The notes under the pieces were generated by a model, which was not told the DNA's origin, searched no databases, and saw only the letters and a program-made list of their open reading frames with translations. A stretch of 64,000 nt of DNA, taken from positions 2,108,001 through 2,172,000 of the forward strand of contig CAWIXB010000001.1 of NCBI GenBank assembly GCA_963839955.1. Reading direction: 5' to 3'. Source of the DNA: CAWIXB01 sp963839955. GTDB taxonomy: Bacteria; Actinomycetota; Actinomycetes; JACCUZ01. Made by a program: the position numbers and the translations under genes. Of the stretch, positions 54,369-63,848 are shown piece after piece (the first letter of the stretch is position 1; each line of letters starts with the position of its first letter).

Positions 54369-57300
54369 TCACCCGGTCACAGCGGCCATCACGAGTCCCA
54401 CGACGCGCCAGTAGCCGTCGCGCAGCGAGCCGACCAGGTCCAGGTCCGCGGTGCGGCCGGCCGTGCCGCCGTCGAGGGTGAAGGCGAACCAGCGGAAGTC
54501 GCCCTGCGCGATGATGCTGTCGCCCGAGGAGCCGAGCACCGTGCCGGCTTCACGCACCGTCGTCGTGCCCGACGGCGCGAACGCATCCCCGGTGAGGACG
54601 TGCACCTCGTGCACGCCTGGCGGCACGGCCACCCGCAAGACGTACGTCGTGTCGCGGCCCAGCACCAGGTCGCGGCGTAGGTCGTCGAGCAGTCCGCGGT
54701 CTCGGAAGTCCGGCGCCTGCCCCACCCAGCCGTAGCCACGGCCCGCGTCCCACGCGTCACCGGGAGCCAGCCGCCGGTAGCCGTCGAGCACTGGGCTCGT
54801 CGCTGCGCCCGCGTCGAGCGCGAGCGCCACCTCGTCGCCCGGCGGCACGGCCACGACGCGCAGCGAGCGCGTGGCGTCGCCGACCTCGGTCGGCGAGGTC
54901 ACCTGCACCTGCAGGGTCGCCATGGCCGGCGTCATCGACGGGGTGAGCGGCACCTGCACCGTCTCCTCGGTCCCCGGCGCGAGCACCGTCGTCACGGCAC
55001 TGCTCGCCCAGTCGTCGGGTGCCCCGACGGTCACCGTCACCTCGACCGGCTGGTCGCCGGTGGTGTTCGCCACCGCGACCTCGACATGGCTCTCGCGGCC
55101 GCCCCACCACACCGGCGGGGCGTTGACAGCCGTGACGACGGCTGGTGGCAGCGACGCGTCGGGGTCGACGATGACGAGCGCGCCCAGGTGCCAGAACTGG
55201 TCGGGCAGGCTGTCGAAGCGGAGGTCGACCTGGCGTCCGGCCGAGCCGCCGTCGAGGGCGAAGCGCACCCACATGAACGTGCCGCCTGGCTGGAAGACGC
55301 TCTCGGCGACCCGCACACCGTCGGCTTCCACGAAGGTGGGGTGCGAGTCGGGGCCTGCGTCGCCGACGAGGATGGCGACGTCGTGACGTCCCGCGGGCAG
55401 GGTCACGCGCAGCGTCCTGGCCGGGTAGTCGCCGCAGAAGTCACGGCGCAACGCGTCCCAGCCACTGCCGCGGTCGCGACCCTGCGGTGCACCACCGACC
55501 CAGCCGAAGCCGCGCTGAGGTGTCCAGGTTGTCTCCGGCGCGAGCCGCTGGTAGTCGCGCACCAACGGGCTGCTGGCCAGCCCGGCGTCCAACGCCAGAT
55601 GGCACCGCCTGGCAGCGGGTGCCACGACGACCCGCTGGCCGGTGGCGCCCAGGGCCGCGAGGCCGGTCGGCTCGAACACGATGTCGAGGTCGACGAGATC
55701 GGCGGCCAGCGGAGGCTGCACTGGCATCTCGATCGTCTCGAACGCGGTCGACGCGATGCGCTGCTCGCCCGGCGAGGTGTGCCACCCGTCGTCCGGTGGG
55801 CGCAGTCTCGCCCGAACGTCGAGGTCCCGGGAAGTGGCGTTGCCGACCGCCACCGGTAGCCGGTTGGGCCAGCCGCCCAACAACAACGTCGCGGCCCCGT
55901 TCAGCTCGGCCTGCAGCCAGGCGCGACGCTTGTCGAGCGTCCGGCTGTAACGGAAGAAGAAGCCGACGATGGTGTCGCGCCAGAGCCGTGCTTGTGTCAG
56001 GTGCTCGTCGAAGGTGGCCAGCACGTCCGCGTGGCGTGCATCATCGACGCGCCCCTCGGCGTGCAGCCACGTCGCGCGCTGCCTCACAACCGCCTCGAGC
56101 CCTTCGAAGTGGGAGTCGTAGATGTGCTGGATGACTGTCTTCCCACTGTGCAACCGGTGGCTGTAGGGCACCCGGTGCATGAAGAGCAGCAGCTCGTCGG
56201 GCACGGTGGCGAGTGACTCGTAACGGCTCGCCCAGTAGTCGGCGTACATGGCGGTGTAGCCCGTGCCGGTGGCCGCCGTGCGGTCGAAGCCGGTGCCGTG
56301 CTCGTCGGTGTAGTGCGAGAGGTTGAGTGTCGAGGCGGGCTCAGGGGCGAAGTGAGCACCCAGCGGATAGGTCAGGTACCCCATGCCAAGGGGGGACGTG
56401 TAGTCCTCGTAAGTGCGCCACGACCCGAGCAGCATCCAGGTCAGCGCGGCGACGAGCGGCGGGTGGTTTCCGAACGTCATGCGCACCCACTCGGAGGCGA
56501 TGTCGTCGGCGCGCAGTGCCGGATCCCATGCCAGGCGCGCCCAGCCGTGCGTGTTGGCCGCGCCGAGATGGTAGCCGGTCCAGTCGCGGTCGTCACCGAA
56601 GTTCACCACGCCGGCAACACCCACGGTCTGCTGGCCGTACACCGTGCCGTCCACGATGCTCGCCACGGTGGTGCCGCGTCCCTGCGCACGGGTGTCGAAG
56701 TCGAGCACCTCCTTCCACTGGGGAACGAGGTAGCACAGGTGCGTGGAGTGGCCGGTGTACTCCTGGGTGATCTGGAGCTCGAGCATCTGGTTGGTTCGCG
56801 GCAGTGCGCCGAAGAGGGGGTTGACCGGTTCGCGGACCTGGAAGTCGATGGGCCCGTTCTTCGTCTGCACGGCCACGTTGTCGGCGAAGTCGCCGTCCAG
56901 CGGCGCGAAGACCCGGTGCTGGTACTCAGCCCAGTCACTGAAGCCCTCGTGCACGAAGGATCGCCACATGATGATGCCGCCGTGCGGGGCCACGTTCTCG
57001 GCCAGCATGTTCGCCCCGTCGGCGTGCGTGCGCCCATAGTTGAGCGGGCCCGGCTGCCCCTCGGAGTTGGCCTTGACCAGGAAGCCGCCGAAGTCAGGGA
57101 TCAACTCGTAGATCTCCGCGACCTTCGCGCGCCACCAGGCCCGTACCCGCGGATCGAGTGGGTCGGCCGTGGTGATCGGGTCGGGGCCACCGTCAGTGAG
57201 CGTGATGGGGCTCGCGTAGTTGGCGGAGAGGTAGAACGTGATCCCCCATTCGCGCAGCACGCCGGCAAGAGCCGCGAGCCCCGGCAGCCGTTCGGACGAG

Positions 57301-58070
57301 AGGAAGCTGGCGTTGGCGTTGACGTTGTTGACGACCGTGCCGTTGACTCCGACGGAGGCGAGCGCCCGCGCGTAGTCGGTGTAGCGCGGGTCGAGGTCGG
57401 GCAGGTCGTCCCATTGGAAGATCGACCGGCCGGCGTACCCACGCTCAACAGTCCGGTCCAGGTTGTCCCAGTGGTTGACCACCCGCAGCGGGTTCGCCGG
57501 CCCCTCGCGCACCCGCAGCCGACCGAGGCGGCGCTCGGTCTGCAGCAGCCGGAGTAGATGGAACGCGCCGTAGAGAACCCCACGGTCCCGGAGGCCGGCG
57601 ACCAGTACCAGGTCGTCGCGACCGCGACGTACCGAGCGGAGCAGGTAGCCCTCCTCGCCCACCGCCGCCAGCTCGTCGGCCTTGAACTCCTCGCGGACCA
57701 TCGCCGACGACTCGGCCGTCCCCAGCACCACGGCACCCGAACCCGTGGGTCCGGCGGCCGAGGACACGTCCCTGCCGAGCAGCCCGGACAGGCCGCGCAC
57801 CAGCTCGGCCTCGGCCGAGCGCAGCAGCGGCGTGTCCCCGTCGCGGACCACGTGCGTGAGCGCCGCGGCGTACTCGGCACGGCGACCCGGGTCGGCGACG
57901 CGGGGGTAGCGCAGCCAGAGGGCGTAGCCGTCCTCGTCGGGCAGTGGCCCGGGGCCAGGGGGTGCCGCCGTGGACGCAGCGGCGGGCGGTGCTGTGCGCG
58001 TGGCCACGGACGCCGCCAGCGCGGCCCCTCCGGTCGCCTTGAGCACCGTACGGCGGGTCAGACCGGTCAC
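54369..58070 (-). CDS. Tat-exported GH67 alpha-glucuronidase with two accessory C-terminal modules
   Basis: 1,233 aa from the GTG at 58070 (GGGGAG upstream). A twin-arginine signal (TRRTVLKATGGAALAASVA) shows export. Residues about 60-720 form a GH67 enzyme, which removes 4-O-methyl-glucuronic acid from xylo-oligosaccharides. The acid Glu is in KANSEGQPG (about 336). The Asp in KNGPIDFQ and the Glu in QITQEY lie exactly 28 residues apart, as the two other catalytic residues do in the known enzymes. After that come a module with DAGLASSPLV...FGWVG, a NEW3-like domain and a second such module (DAGAATSPVL...YGWVG) at the end. Typical GH67 proteins are about 700 aa and many are intracellular. Confidence 0.88.
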   Translation of the reverse strand: MTGLTRRTVLKATGGAALAASVATRTAPPAAASTAAPPGPGPLPDEDGYALWLRYPRVADPGRRAEYAAALTHVVRDGDTPLLRSAEAELVRGLSGLLGRDVSSAAGPTGSGAVVLGTAESSAMVREEFKADELAAVGEEGYLLRSVRRGRDDLVLVAGLRDRGVLYGAFHLLRLLQTERRLGRLRVREGPANPLRVVNHWDNLDRTVERGYAGRSIFQWDDLPDLDPRYTDYARALASVGVNGTVVNNVNANASFLSSERLPGLAALAGVLREWGITFYLSANYASPITLTDGGPDPITTADPLDPRVRAWWRAKVAEIYELIPDFGGFLVKANSEGQPGPLNYGRTHADGANMLAENVAPHGGIIMWRSFVHEGFSDWAEYQHRVFAPLDGDFADNVAVQTKNGPIDFQVREPVNPLFGALPRTNQMLELQITQEYTGHSTHLCYLVPQWKEVLDFDTRAQGRGTTVASIVDGTVYGQQTVGVAGVVNFGDDRDWTGYHLGAANTHGWARLAWDPALRADDIASEWVRMTFGNHPPLVAALTWMLLGSWRTYEDYTSPLGMGYLTYPLGAHFAPEPASTLNLSHYTDEHGTGFDRTAATGTGYTAMYADYWASRYESLATVPDELLLFMHRVPYSHRLHSGKTVIQHIYDSHFEGLEAVVRQRATWLHAEGRVDDARHADVLATFDEHLTQARLWRDTIVGFFFRYSRTLDKRRAWLQAELNGAATLLLGGWPNRLPVAVGNATSRDLDVRARLRPPDDGWHTSPGEQRIASTAFETIEMPVQPPLAADLVDLDIVFEPTGLAALGATGQRVVVAPAARRCHLALDAGLASSPLVRDYQRLAPETTWTPQRGFGWVGGAPQGRDRGSGWDALRRDFCGDYPARTLRVTLPAGRHDVAILVGDAGPDSHPTFVEADGVRVAESVFQPGGTFMWVRFALDGGSAGRQVDLRFDSLPDQFWHLGALVIVDPDASLPPAVVTAVNAPPVWWGGRESHVEVAVANTTGDQPVEVTVTVGAPDDWASSAVTTVLAPGTEETVQVPLTPSMTPAMATLQVQVTSPTEVGDATRSLRVVAVPPGDEVALALDAGAATSPVLDGYRRLAPGDAWDAGRGYGWVGQAPDFRDRGLLDDLRRDLVLGRDTTYVLRVAVPPGVHEVHVLTGDAFAPSGTTTVREAGTVLGSSGDSIIAQGDFRWFAFTLDGGTAGRTADLDLVGSLRDGYWRVVGLVMAAVTG

Positions 58071-58089
58071 AGCATGCTCCCCATCGTCC

Positions 58090-58103
58090 TGAAAACGATT
58101 GCA
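58090..58103. promoter_or_regulatory. LacI-type operator upstream of GH67 gene
   Basis: TGAAAACGATTGCA matches the LacI-family consensus TGnAAnCGnTTnCA. It starts 20 bp upstream of the GH67 GTG, the same spacing as the palindrome before the GH2 gene, which suggests control by the adjacent LacI-type regulator. Confidence 0.7.
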
Positions 58104-58220
58104 GGACATTTCAGGACAGGCTAGGGCGACGGGTGGGGACGGGGCAACGCCTCTGGCTAGTCGTTTCCGGATATGTCCGGCGACCACCCGCTCCGGGACG
58201 CGGCCGGTCCGGTCAGGCGT

Positions 58221-59663
58221 TCAGCTGCGGTAGCCCTCGGCGACGGTCCCGACGGCATCGCCGATCTGGTGGACCCGCAGGGCGTTGGTCCCCCCGCGGA
58301 TACCGGGCGGGCTACCGGCCACGATCACCACCAGGTCACCACGACTCAGCCGGCCGCCCTCGAGGAGCAGCCGGTCGACCTGGCGCACCATGTCGTCGGT
58401 GTGGGTCACCGACGGCGTCTGGAAGGTCTCGACTCCCCAGCTGAGCGCCAGCTGGCTGCGCACCGACTGCTCGGGCGTGAAGGCGAGCAGCGGGATCGGC
58501 GAGCGCAGCCGGGACATCCGCCGGGCCGAGTCGCCGCTCTGGGTGAACGCGACGAGATAGCGCGCTCCCAGCGAGTCCCCCACCTCCGCGCCCGCGCGGG
58601 TGATGACGCCGCCCTTCGTTCTCGACTTTCCGGCCAGCGGCGGAATGCGCGAGAGCGCAGCGTCCTCCGTCTTGGCCGCGATGCGGGCCATGGTGAGCAC
58701 GACGTTGATCGGGTCGCGGCCGACGCTGGTCTCTCCCGAGAGCATCAGCGCGTCGGCGCCGTCGAGCACCGCGTTGGCCACGTCGGAGACCTCGGCCCGG
58801 GTCGGGCGCGAAGCGGTGATCATCGACTCGAGCATCTGGGTGGCCACGATGACCGGCTTCGCTGCCTGCCGGGCCAGCTGGATCGCCCGACTCTGCACCT
58901 GTGGCACATCCTCGAGCGGGAGTTCCACACCGAGGTCGCCCCGCGCCACCATGATGCCGTCGAACGCCTCGACGATCTCCGGCAGCGCGTCGACGGCCTC
59001 GGGCTTCTCGATCTTGGCGAGGACCGGCAGCCGGACGCCTTCCTGGTCCATGACCTGGTGCACCCGCTCGATGTCCACCGGCCGGCGCACGAAGGACAGC
59101 GCGATCATGTCGGCGCGCAGCCGCAGCGCCCAGCGCAGGTCCTCGACGTCCTTGTCCGAGAGTGCCGGGACACTGACCGCGACACCGGGCAGGTTGATGC
59201 CCTTGTGATCGGAGACGAGCCCGCCCTCTACGACGCGGGTGCGCACCCGTGGGCCGGAGACTGCGGTGCACTCAAGGCTTACCTTGCCGTCATCGACGAG
59301 CAGCCGATCGCCCTGCGCCACGTCATCGGCCAGACCGGCGTACGTCGTCGAGACCTCGGTCTCGTCGCCGACCACGTCGTCCGTGGTGATGGTGAACTCG
59401 GATCCCCGCTCGAGCAGCACGGGGCCTGCCCCGAAGGTGCCGAGCCGGATCTTCGGCCCCTGCAGGTCGACCAGCACGCCAACGCCGCGACCGCTGTCGT
59501 TCGACGCGGCGCGGACCTGCCGGTAGGCCTCCTCGTGGTCGGCGTAGGTGCCGTGGCTGAGGTTCAGCCGCGCGACGTCCATGCCGGCGTCGACGAGGGC
59601 CCGTATCGTCCCCTCGGTCGACGTCGCGGGTCCGAGGGTGCAGACAATCTTGGCGCGGCGCAC
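58221..59663 (-). CDS. pyk: Pyruvate kinase
   Basis: 480 aa, GTG start. Converts phosphoenolpyruvate and ADP to pyruvate and ATP. Substrate and metal segments are intact: LNLSHGTYADH, DLQGPKIRLG, the IEKPEAVD region, MVARGDLGVELP and the ATQMLESMI helix. Length normal. It faces the same way as the GH67 gene, 150 bp apart. Confidence 0.96.
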   Translation of the reverse strand: MRRAKIVCTLGPATSTEGTIRALVDAGMDVARLNLSHGTYADHEEAYRQVRAASNDSGRGVGVLVDLQGPKIRLGTFGAGPVLLERGSEFTITTDDVVGDETEVSTTYAGLADDVAQGDRLLVDDGKVSLECTAVSGPRVRTRVVEGGLVSDHKGINLPGVAVSVPALSDKDVEDLRWALRLRADMIALSFVRRPVDIERVHQVMDQEGVRLPVLAKIEKPEAVDALPEIVEAFDGIMVARGDLGVELPLEDVPQVQSRAIQLARQAAKPVIVATQMLESMITASRPTRAEVSDVANAVLDGADALMLSGETSVGRDPINVVLTMARIAAKTEDAALSRIPPLAGKSRTKGGVITRAGAEVGDSLGARYLVAFTQSGDSARRMSRLRSPIPLLAFTPEQSVRSQLALSWGVETFQTPSVTHTDDMVRQVDRLLLEGGRLSRGDLVVIVAGSPPGIRGGTNALRVHQIGDAVGTVAEGYRS

Positions 59664-59679
59664 CCCCAGAGCCTACGGG

Positions 59680-60228
59680 TTAGAAGCGCTCCACGATCTC
59701 ACCGCAGAAGGCCTTCAGGTCGTCAGGCTTGCGGCTCGTAATGAGCACGTTGGGCCCGTCCTCGCAGATCACGACCTCCTCGTCGACCCACGTTGCGCCG
59801 GCGTTGCGCAAGTCCGTCTGCACGCTCGGCCACGAAGTCATGCGCCGGCCGCGGACGACGTCCGCCTCGACCAGCGTCCACGGCGCGTGGCAGATGGAAG
59901 CGACCGGCTTGCCCGCGTCGAAGAACGATTTCGCGAACGCCACGGCCCGCGGGTGGGTGCGCAGGAAATCGGGGTTCGCGACACCGCCGGGCAGCACCAG
60001 CGCGTCGTACTGGTCGGCGCGCGCGGCGCTGACAGTCTCGTCGACAGGAAAGGTGTCGGCCCTGTCGAGGTGATTGAAGGCCTGCACCTCACCGTCGTCG
60101 GTCGACACCAACCGCGGCGTACCACCCGCCTGCTCTACCGCCTGCCACGGTTCGGTCAGCTCGACCTGCTCGATCCCTTCCGGGGCGACCAGGAATGCCA
60201 CCGTCTTGCCCTGAAGCGTGTTCGCCAT
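59680..60228 (-). CDS. DJ-1/PfpI family protein
   Basis: 182 aa from the ATG at 60228 with GGGAG upstream. The nucleophile-elbow Cys is in ASICHAPW, with the usual acidic residue region in VLPGGVANPDFLR and VDEEVVICEDGPNVLITSRKP, as in YraA/YhbO-type proteins. Such proteins are linked to stress and glycation repair or protein quality control, though assignments vary. It sits 16 bp from the pyk start on the same strand, possibly cotranscribed. Confidence 0.87.
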   Translation of the reverse strand: MANTLQGKTVAFLVAPEGIEQVELTEPWQAVEQAGGTPRLVSTDDGEVQAFNHLDRADTFPVDETVSAARADQYDALVLPGGVANPDFLRTHPRAVAFAKSFFDAGKPVASICHAPWTLVEADVVRGRRMTSWPSVQTDLRNAGATWVDEEVVICEDGPNVLITSRKPDDLKAFCGEIVERF

Positions 60229-60299
60229 CGGTGTCTCACTCCCTCGTGGACAGACTGCGTGCACTTTCACCCGTCCCCGAGTGAGCCGGAGGGAAACGC

Positions 60300-60335
60300 C
60301 GACGGCCGATGTCCGGGAAGGGACACCGGCCGTCG
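60300..60335 (-). terminator. Hairpin downstream of subtilase gene
   Basis: 60300-60314 pairs with 60321-60335 (15 bp, one mismatch, 6-nt loop). It lies 55 bp past the stop of the subtilase on the minus strand. No strong U-run. Confidence 0.6.
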
Positions 60336-60390
60336 GACCTAGCCTTCGTCAGCGGGGGCTCACCCGCCGACAGATGCAGTCAGCGCCGGA

Positions 60391-62115
60391 CTAGCGCCGG
60401 CCGCCGACCGCCCGGTTGGCGTCGACGATGCCGTGACCGTAGAACCCGTTGAACGAGGTGCCTCCCTCACAGGTGGCGTTGAACGTCACGTCGCGACCCT
60501 CGTTGGTGTACGTCTGGGTCCGCGGCGTCGGGCAAGCGTGCGCGGCCGCCGAGTCCTCGAGCCGCTGCTCGGTACGGTCCGGACTGAGGGTGAGCGTGCC
60601 CTTGTGGGCGCGGTCACTCTTGCCGTACTCGCTGACGATCAGCGCAGCGACGCCTGAGGCGTGCGGCGAGGCCATCGACGTGCCCTGCAGGAAGGTGTAG
60701 TAGCCACAGCCCTTGGCGTCGGTGCAGTACTTCTGGGTACCGAGTGCGACACCGTCCGGCGTGATGTTGCCGTCTTCGTCGACCTGACCCTCCTCCTGGA
60801 GAACCTTCTTCGGGTACGTCGAGAGGATCATGTTCTCGTTGGTCCGGAAGGTTGGGGTGCCGAAGCCGTCACGGAACCAGCCGCCGGGTGCGGAGACCGA
60901 GATCTGCTCCACGCCGTAGTTGGAGTAGTCAGCCTTCTTCTCCGACGGGCCGAGCGCCGAGACGCCGATCACGTGGTTGCCCTCGACCGGGAGGTCGACG
61001 CAGGTCGCGTTGTCGATCGGGCGGGGGTAGGCGGCGCCAGCCGGGTAGTCCGGGCTGGACGTGTCGGTGCGCGGGTGCCCCAGGTCCTCGTGGTTGTTGC
61101 CGAGCGAGCCGACGAGCGTCACGCCGTTCTCGTGCGCGTAGTCGAGCGCACGGTTCATGGCGGCGATGATGGTGCGCTGCTCGCCCTGGTCAGCCGCGGA
61201 GTCCGCCGGGTTGGCGGTGCAGTTGTACAGCCACGGGTCGACGTAGAACGACATGTTGACGACGTCGATGCCCGCGTCACCGGCGTAGGTGAGTGCGCTG
61301 ACTGTGGGGCCGAGGAAGAAGTAGCCCGAGTCCTGGCCACCCTTGAGCTCCACTAGGCTGACCCCCGGTGCCACACCCGAGATGCCGAAGCCATTGGCCG
61401 CAGCGGCGACGGTGCCGGCCACGTGCGTGCCGTGACCGCCGTCGTCGGTGCCGACCGGGTCGGTGCAGCTGGGAACCTCACAGGGGCCGTCGATGTCGGT
61501 CATGTCGGTGGCGAAGTTGCGCGACAGTGCGCGGTTGAAGTTCGGCGCGAGGTCAGGCTGGGTCGCGTCGAGACCGGTGTCCAGGATGCCGACGGTCACA
61601 CCGTGCTTGCCGTCCTGCTTCTTGCGGGCATCGTCGGAGTTGACCATGCGCAGGCCCCACAGCTGGGAGTCCAGCGGGTCCATGCCAGGACCCTTGGCGC
61701 CCTGGGCGGCCTCGGTGCTCTTGGCGCTTCGGCCGCTGAGGTTCTCGCGCTCCACGGCGTCCTTGCGGTTCTTCGCCTTTGGCGACTTCCCGATCGAGCG
61801 GTCAGTCGCGGCACCGAAGACCTGGTCGGACTTGCCGACCTTGGTCGCGAAGCCGCGCGTCGTCGAGGTCGCCTGGACGAGGCCGATGGCCTCGTTGACA
61901 CTGACGACCGACCCGCCTGCGGCGCGAACGGCCTTGGTGAGCTCAGCCTTGCTGGCGCCTTGCTCGCCGAGCACGACGTAGCTGGTGCGAGCAGTCTTGG
62001 CGCTGCTCTCGGTGCTCGTCGAGCTGCCGGCGTTGGCGGTCATGCTGCCGCCGAGGGTGGTCGCAACCGCCGCGGCGGTGACCGCTGCGCCTACGAGAAG
62101 TTTCTTTGATCGCAC
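60391..62115 (-). CDS. Secreted S8-family (subtilisin-like) serine peptidase
   Basis: 574 aa from the GTG at 62115 (GGAGG seven bases upstream). There is a signal peptide (LLVGAAVTAAAVATTLGG) and an inhibitor-I9-like propeptide region (about 40-110). The catalytic triad is Asp in GILDTGLD, His in GGHGTHVAG and Ser in GTSMASPH. The N-terminal region contains a long charged Lys/Arg-rich stretch. The last 90 or so residues look like a post-catalytic extension with Cys residues. It degrades proteins outside the cell; its targets are unknown. Confidence 0.93.
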   Translation of the reverse strand: MRSKKLLVGAAVTAAAVATTLGGSMTANAGSSTSTESSAKTARTSYVVLGEQGASKAELTKAVRAAGGSVVSVNEAIGLVQATSTTRGFATKVGKSDQVFGAATDRSIGKSPKAKNRKDAVERENLSGRSAKSTEAAQGAKGPGMDPLDSQLWGLRMVNSDDARKKQDGKHGVTVGILDTGLDATQPDLAPNFNRALSRNFATDMTDIDGPCEVPSCTDPVGTDDGGHGTHVAGTVAAAANGFGISGVAPGVSLVELKGGQDSGYFFLGPTVSALTYAGDAGIDVVNMSFYVDPWLYNCTANPADSAADQGEQRTIIAAMNRALDYAHENGVTLVGSLGNNHEDLGHPRTDTSSPDYPAGAAYPRPIDNATCVDLPVEGNHVIGVSALGPSEKKADYSNYGVEQISVSAPGGWFRDGFGTPTFRTNENMILSTYPKKVLQEEGQVDEDGNITPDGVALGTQKYCTDAKGCGYYTFLQGTSMASPHASGVAALIVSEYGKSDRAHKGTLTLSPDRTEQRLEDSAAAHACPTPRTQTYTNEGRDVTFNATCEGGTSFNGFYGHGIVDANRAVGGRR

Positions 62116-62390
62116 GTGTGTGCCTCCTACTAGGGACAAAGTCGCCCACGATGTGACGGCGCTCACCATAAGCATTCAGAGGCCTGTAAGAGAAACCCGT
62201 GGAGATTTCTTTGTTTCTCGATTACTCAGGGCGACGACGTGCACGTTGCGCGCTGGCCGTGCGTGGCGAGGGGTCTGAGCCGCAACAGGGCCCAGCAGTG
62301 CCTCAACATGCCGCCACGCCTGTTGAGGGACTGCTGCGCCTACCTAACGTGGTCGAATCGGCGGGTGGGGGTGCGGCGGGGGTGAGCGGG
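62116..62390. other. Upstream region of the subtilase
   Basis: 275 bp between the subtilase start and the gltD stop, both on the minus strand. It contains the ribosome site at 62123-62127 and a relatively A+T-rich patch at about 62165-62230 that is a candidate promoter area. No ORF or clear hairpin. Confidence 0.45.
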
Positions 62391-63848
62391 CTAGGCGGTG
62401 ACGGGGCGGGCGGTGGGCGGCACCGGGGCCGGGAGGCTGGTGTCGCCCTCGAGCCAGCGATCGACGGCCGCAGCGGCCGAGCGGCCCTCCGCGATCGCCC
62501 AGACGATGAGCGACTGTCCGCGCCCGGCGTCACCGGCGACGAAGACTCCTGGCACCGAGGACGCGTACGCAGCGTCACGGGCGATGTTGCTCCGCCCGTC
62601 GAGCTCGACGCCGAGTTGCTCGAGCAGTCCGCCCGGCTCCGGCCCGGTGAAACCCATGGCCAGCAGCACCAGCTCGGCACGCACCTCGCGCTCGGTGCCC
62701 GCCACCGGCTGGAACCGGCCGTCGACCATCTCGACCTCGACGAGCTCGAGGGCACGCACCCGGCCGGCGTCGTCGGCGAGGAAGCGCGTGGTGCTGACGG
62801 CGTAGAGCCGCTCTCCCCCTTCCTCGTGGGCGCTGGAGGAGCGGTAGATCAGCGGCCACGTCGGCCACGGTGTCGTGTCGGGACGCTGCTCGGGCGGACG
62901 CGGCAGGATCTCGAGCTGGGTCACCGACGCGGCGCCCTGCCGGTGCACGGTCCCGAGGCAGTCGGCGCCGGTGTCACCGCCGCCGATGATGACGACGTGC
63001 TTGCCGTTGGCGGTCTCCGGCACGTCGTACGACGGGTCCGCCGCGTGCCGGTTGGCGTGCGGGAGGAACTCCATCGCCTGCAGGATGCCGGCGTACTCGC
63101 GCCCTGGCACCGGCAGATCGCGCGAGACGGTCGCGCCGACGGCAAGAACCACGGCGTCGTACCTCGCGACCAGCTCGGTCCCTGAGAGAGCACCGCCGAC
63201 GTCCACGCCGGGCTTGAACCTGGTGCCCTCGGCGCGCATCTGCGCGATCCGGCGGTCGAGGTGGCGCTTCTCCATCTTGAACTCGGGGATGCCGTAGCGG
63301 AGCAGACCGCCGATCGCGTCCGCGCGCTCGAGCACCGCGACGGTGTGACCGGCCCGGGTGAGCTGCTGGGCAGCGGCGAGGCCGGCCGGGCCGGAGCCGA
63401 CGACCGCGACCGTCTTGCCGGACAAGCGGTCCGGCACCTGCGGGGTGACCCAGCCCTCGTCCCACGCGCGGTCGATCACCGAGACCTCGACCTGCTTGAT
63501 GGTGACGGGGTCCGAGTTGATGCCGAGCACGCACGATGCCTCGCACGGTGCGGGGCAGAGCCGGCCGGTGAACTCGGGGAAGTTGTTCGTGGCGTGCAGG
63601 CGCTCGATCGCCACCTGCCAGTCGTCCCGCCAGGCCAGGTCGTTCCACTCCGGGATCAGGTTGCCGAGCGGGCAGCCGTCGTGGCAGAAGGCGATGCCGC
63701 AGTCCATGCACCGCCCGGCCTGCCGGTGCAGCTCGTCGGGCGCCTGGGCCTCGTAGACCTCGCGCCAGTCCTGGATGCGCACGTCCACGGGTCGCCTGAT
63801 GGGCAGCTCGCGTCGCGTCGTGGTGAGGAAGCCCCTCGGGTCAGCCAC
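62391..63848 (-). CDS. gltD: Glutamate synthase small subunit
   Basis: 485 aa, GTG start. NADPH-dependent beta subunit that feeds electrons to GltB for glutamate formation. The N-terminal cysteines that ligate the Fe-S centre (RCMDCGIAFCHDGCPLGN; LCPAPCEASC) are intact. FAD and NADPH loops are VVGSGPAGLAAAQQL and IIGGGDTGADCLG, and the terminal FAD segment is VFVAGDAGRGQSLIVWAI. It overlaps the gltB end by 8 bases. Confidence 0.96.
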   Translation of the reverse strand: MADPRGFLTTTRRELPIRRPVDVRIQDWREVYEAQAPDELHRQAGRCMDCGIAFCHDGCPLGNLIPEWNDLAWRDDWQVAIERLHATNNFPEFTGRLCPAPCEASCVLGINSDPVTIKQVEVSVIDRAWDEGWVTPQVPDRLSGKTVAVVGSGPAGLAAAQQLTRAGHTVAVLERADAIGGLLRYGIPEFKMEKRHLDRRIAQMRAEGTRFKPGVDVGGALSGTELVARYDAVVLAVGATVSRDLPVPGREYAGILQAMEFLPHANRHAADPSYDVPETANGKHVVIIGGGDTGADCLGTVHRQGAASVTQLEILPRPPEQRPDTTPWPTWPLIYRSSSAHEEGGERLYAVSTTRFLADDAGRVRALELVEVEMVDGRFQPVAGTEREVRAELVLLAMGFTGPEPGGLLEQLGVELDGRSNIARDAAYASSVPGVFVAGDAGRGQSLIVWAIAEGRSAAAAVDRWLEGDTSLPAPVPPTARPVTA

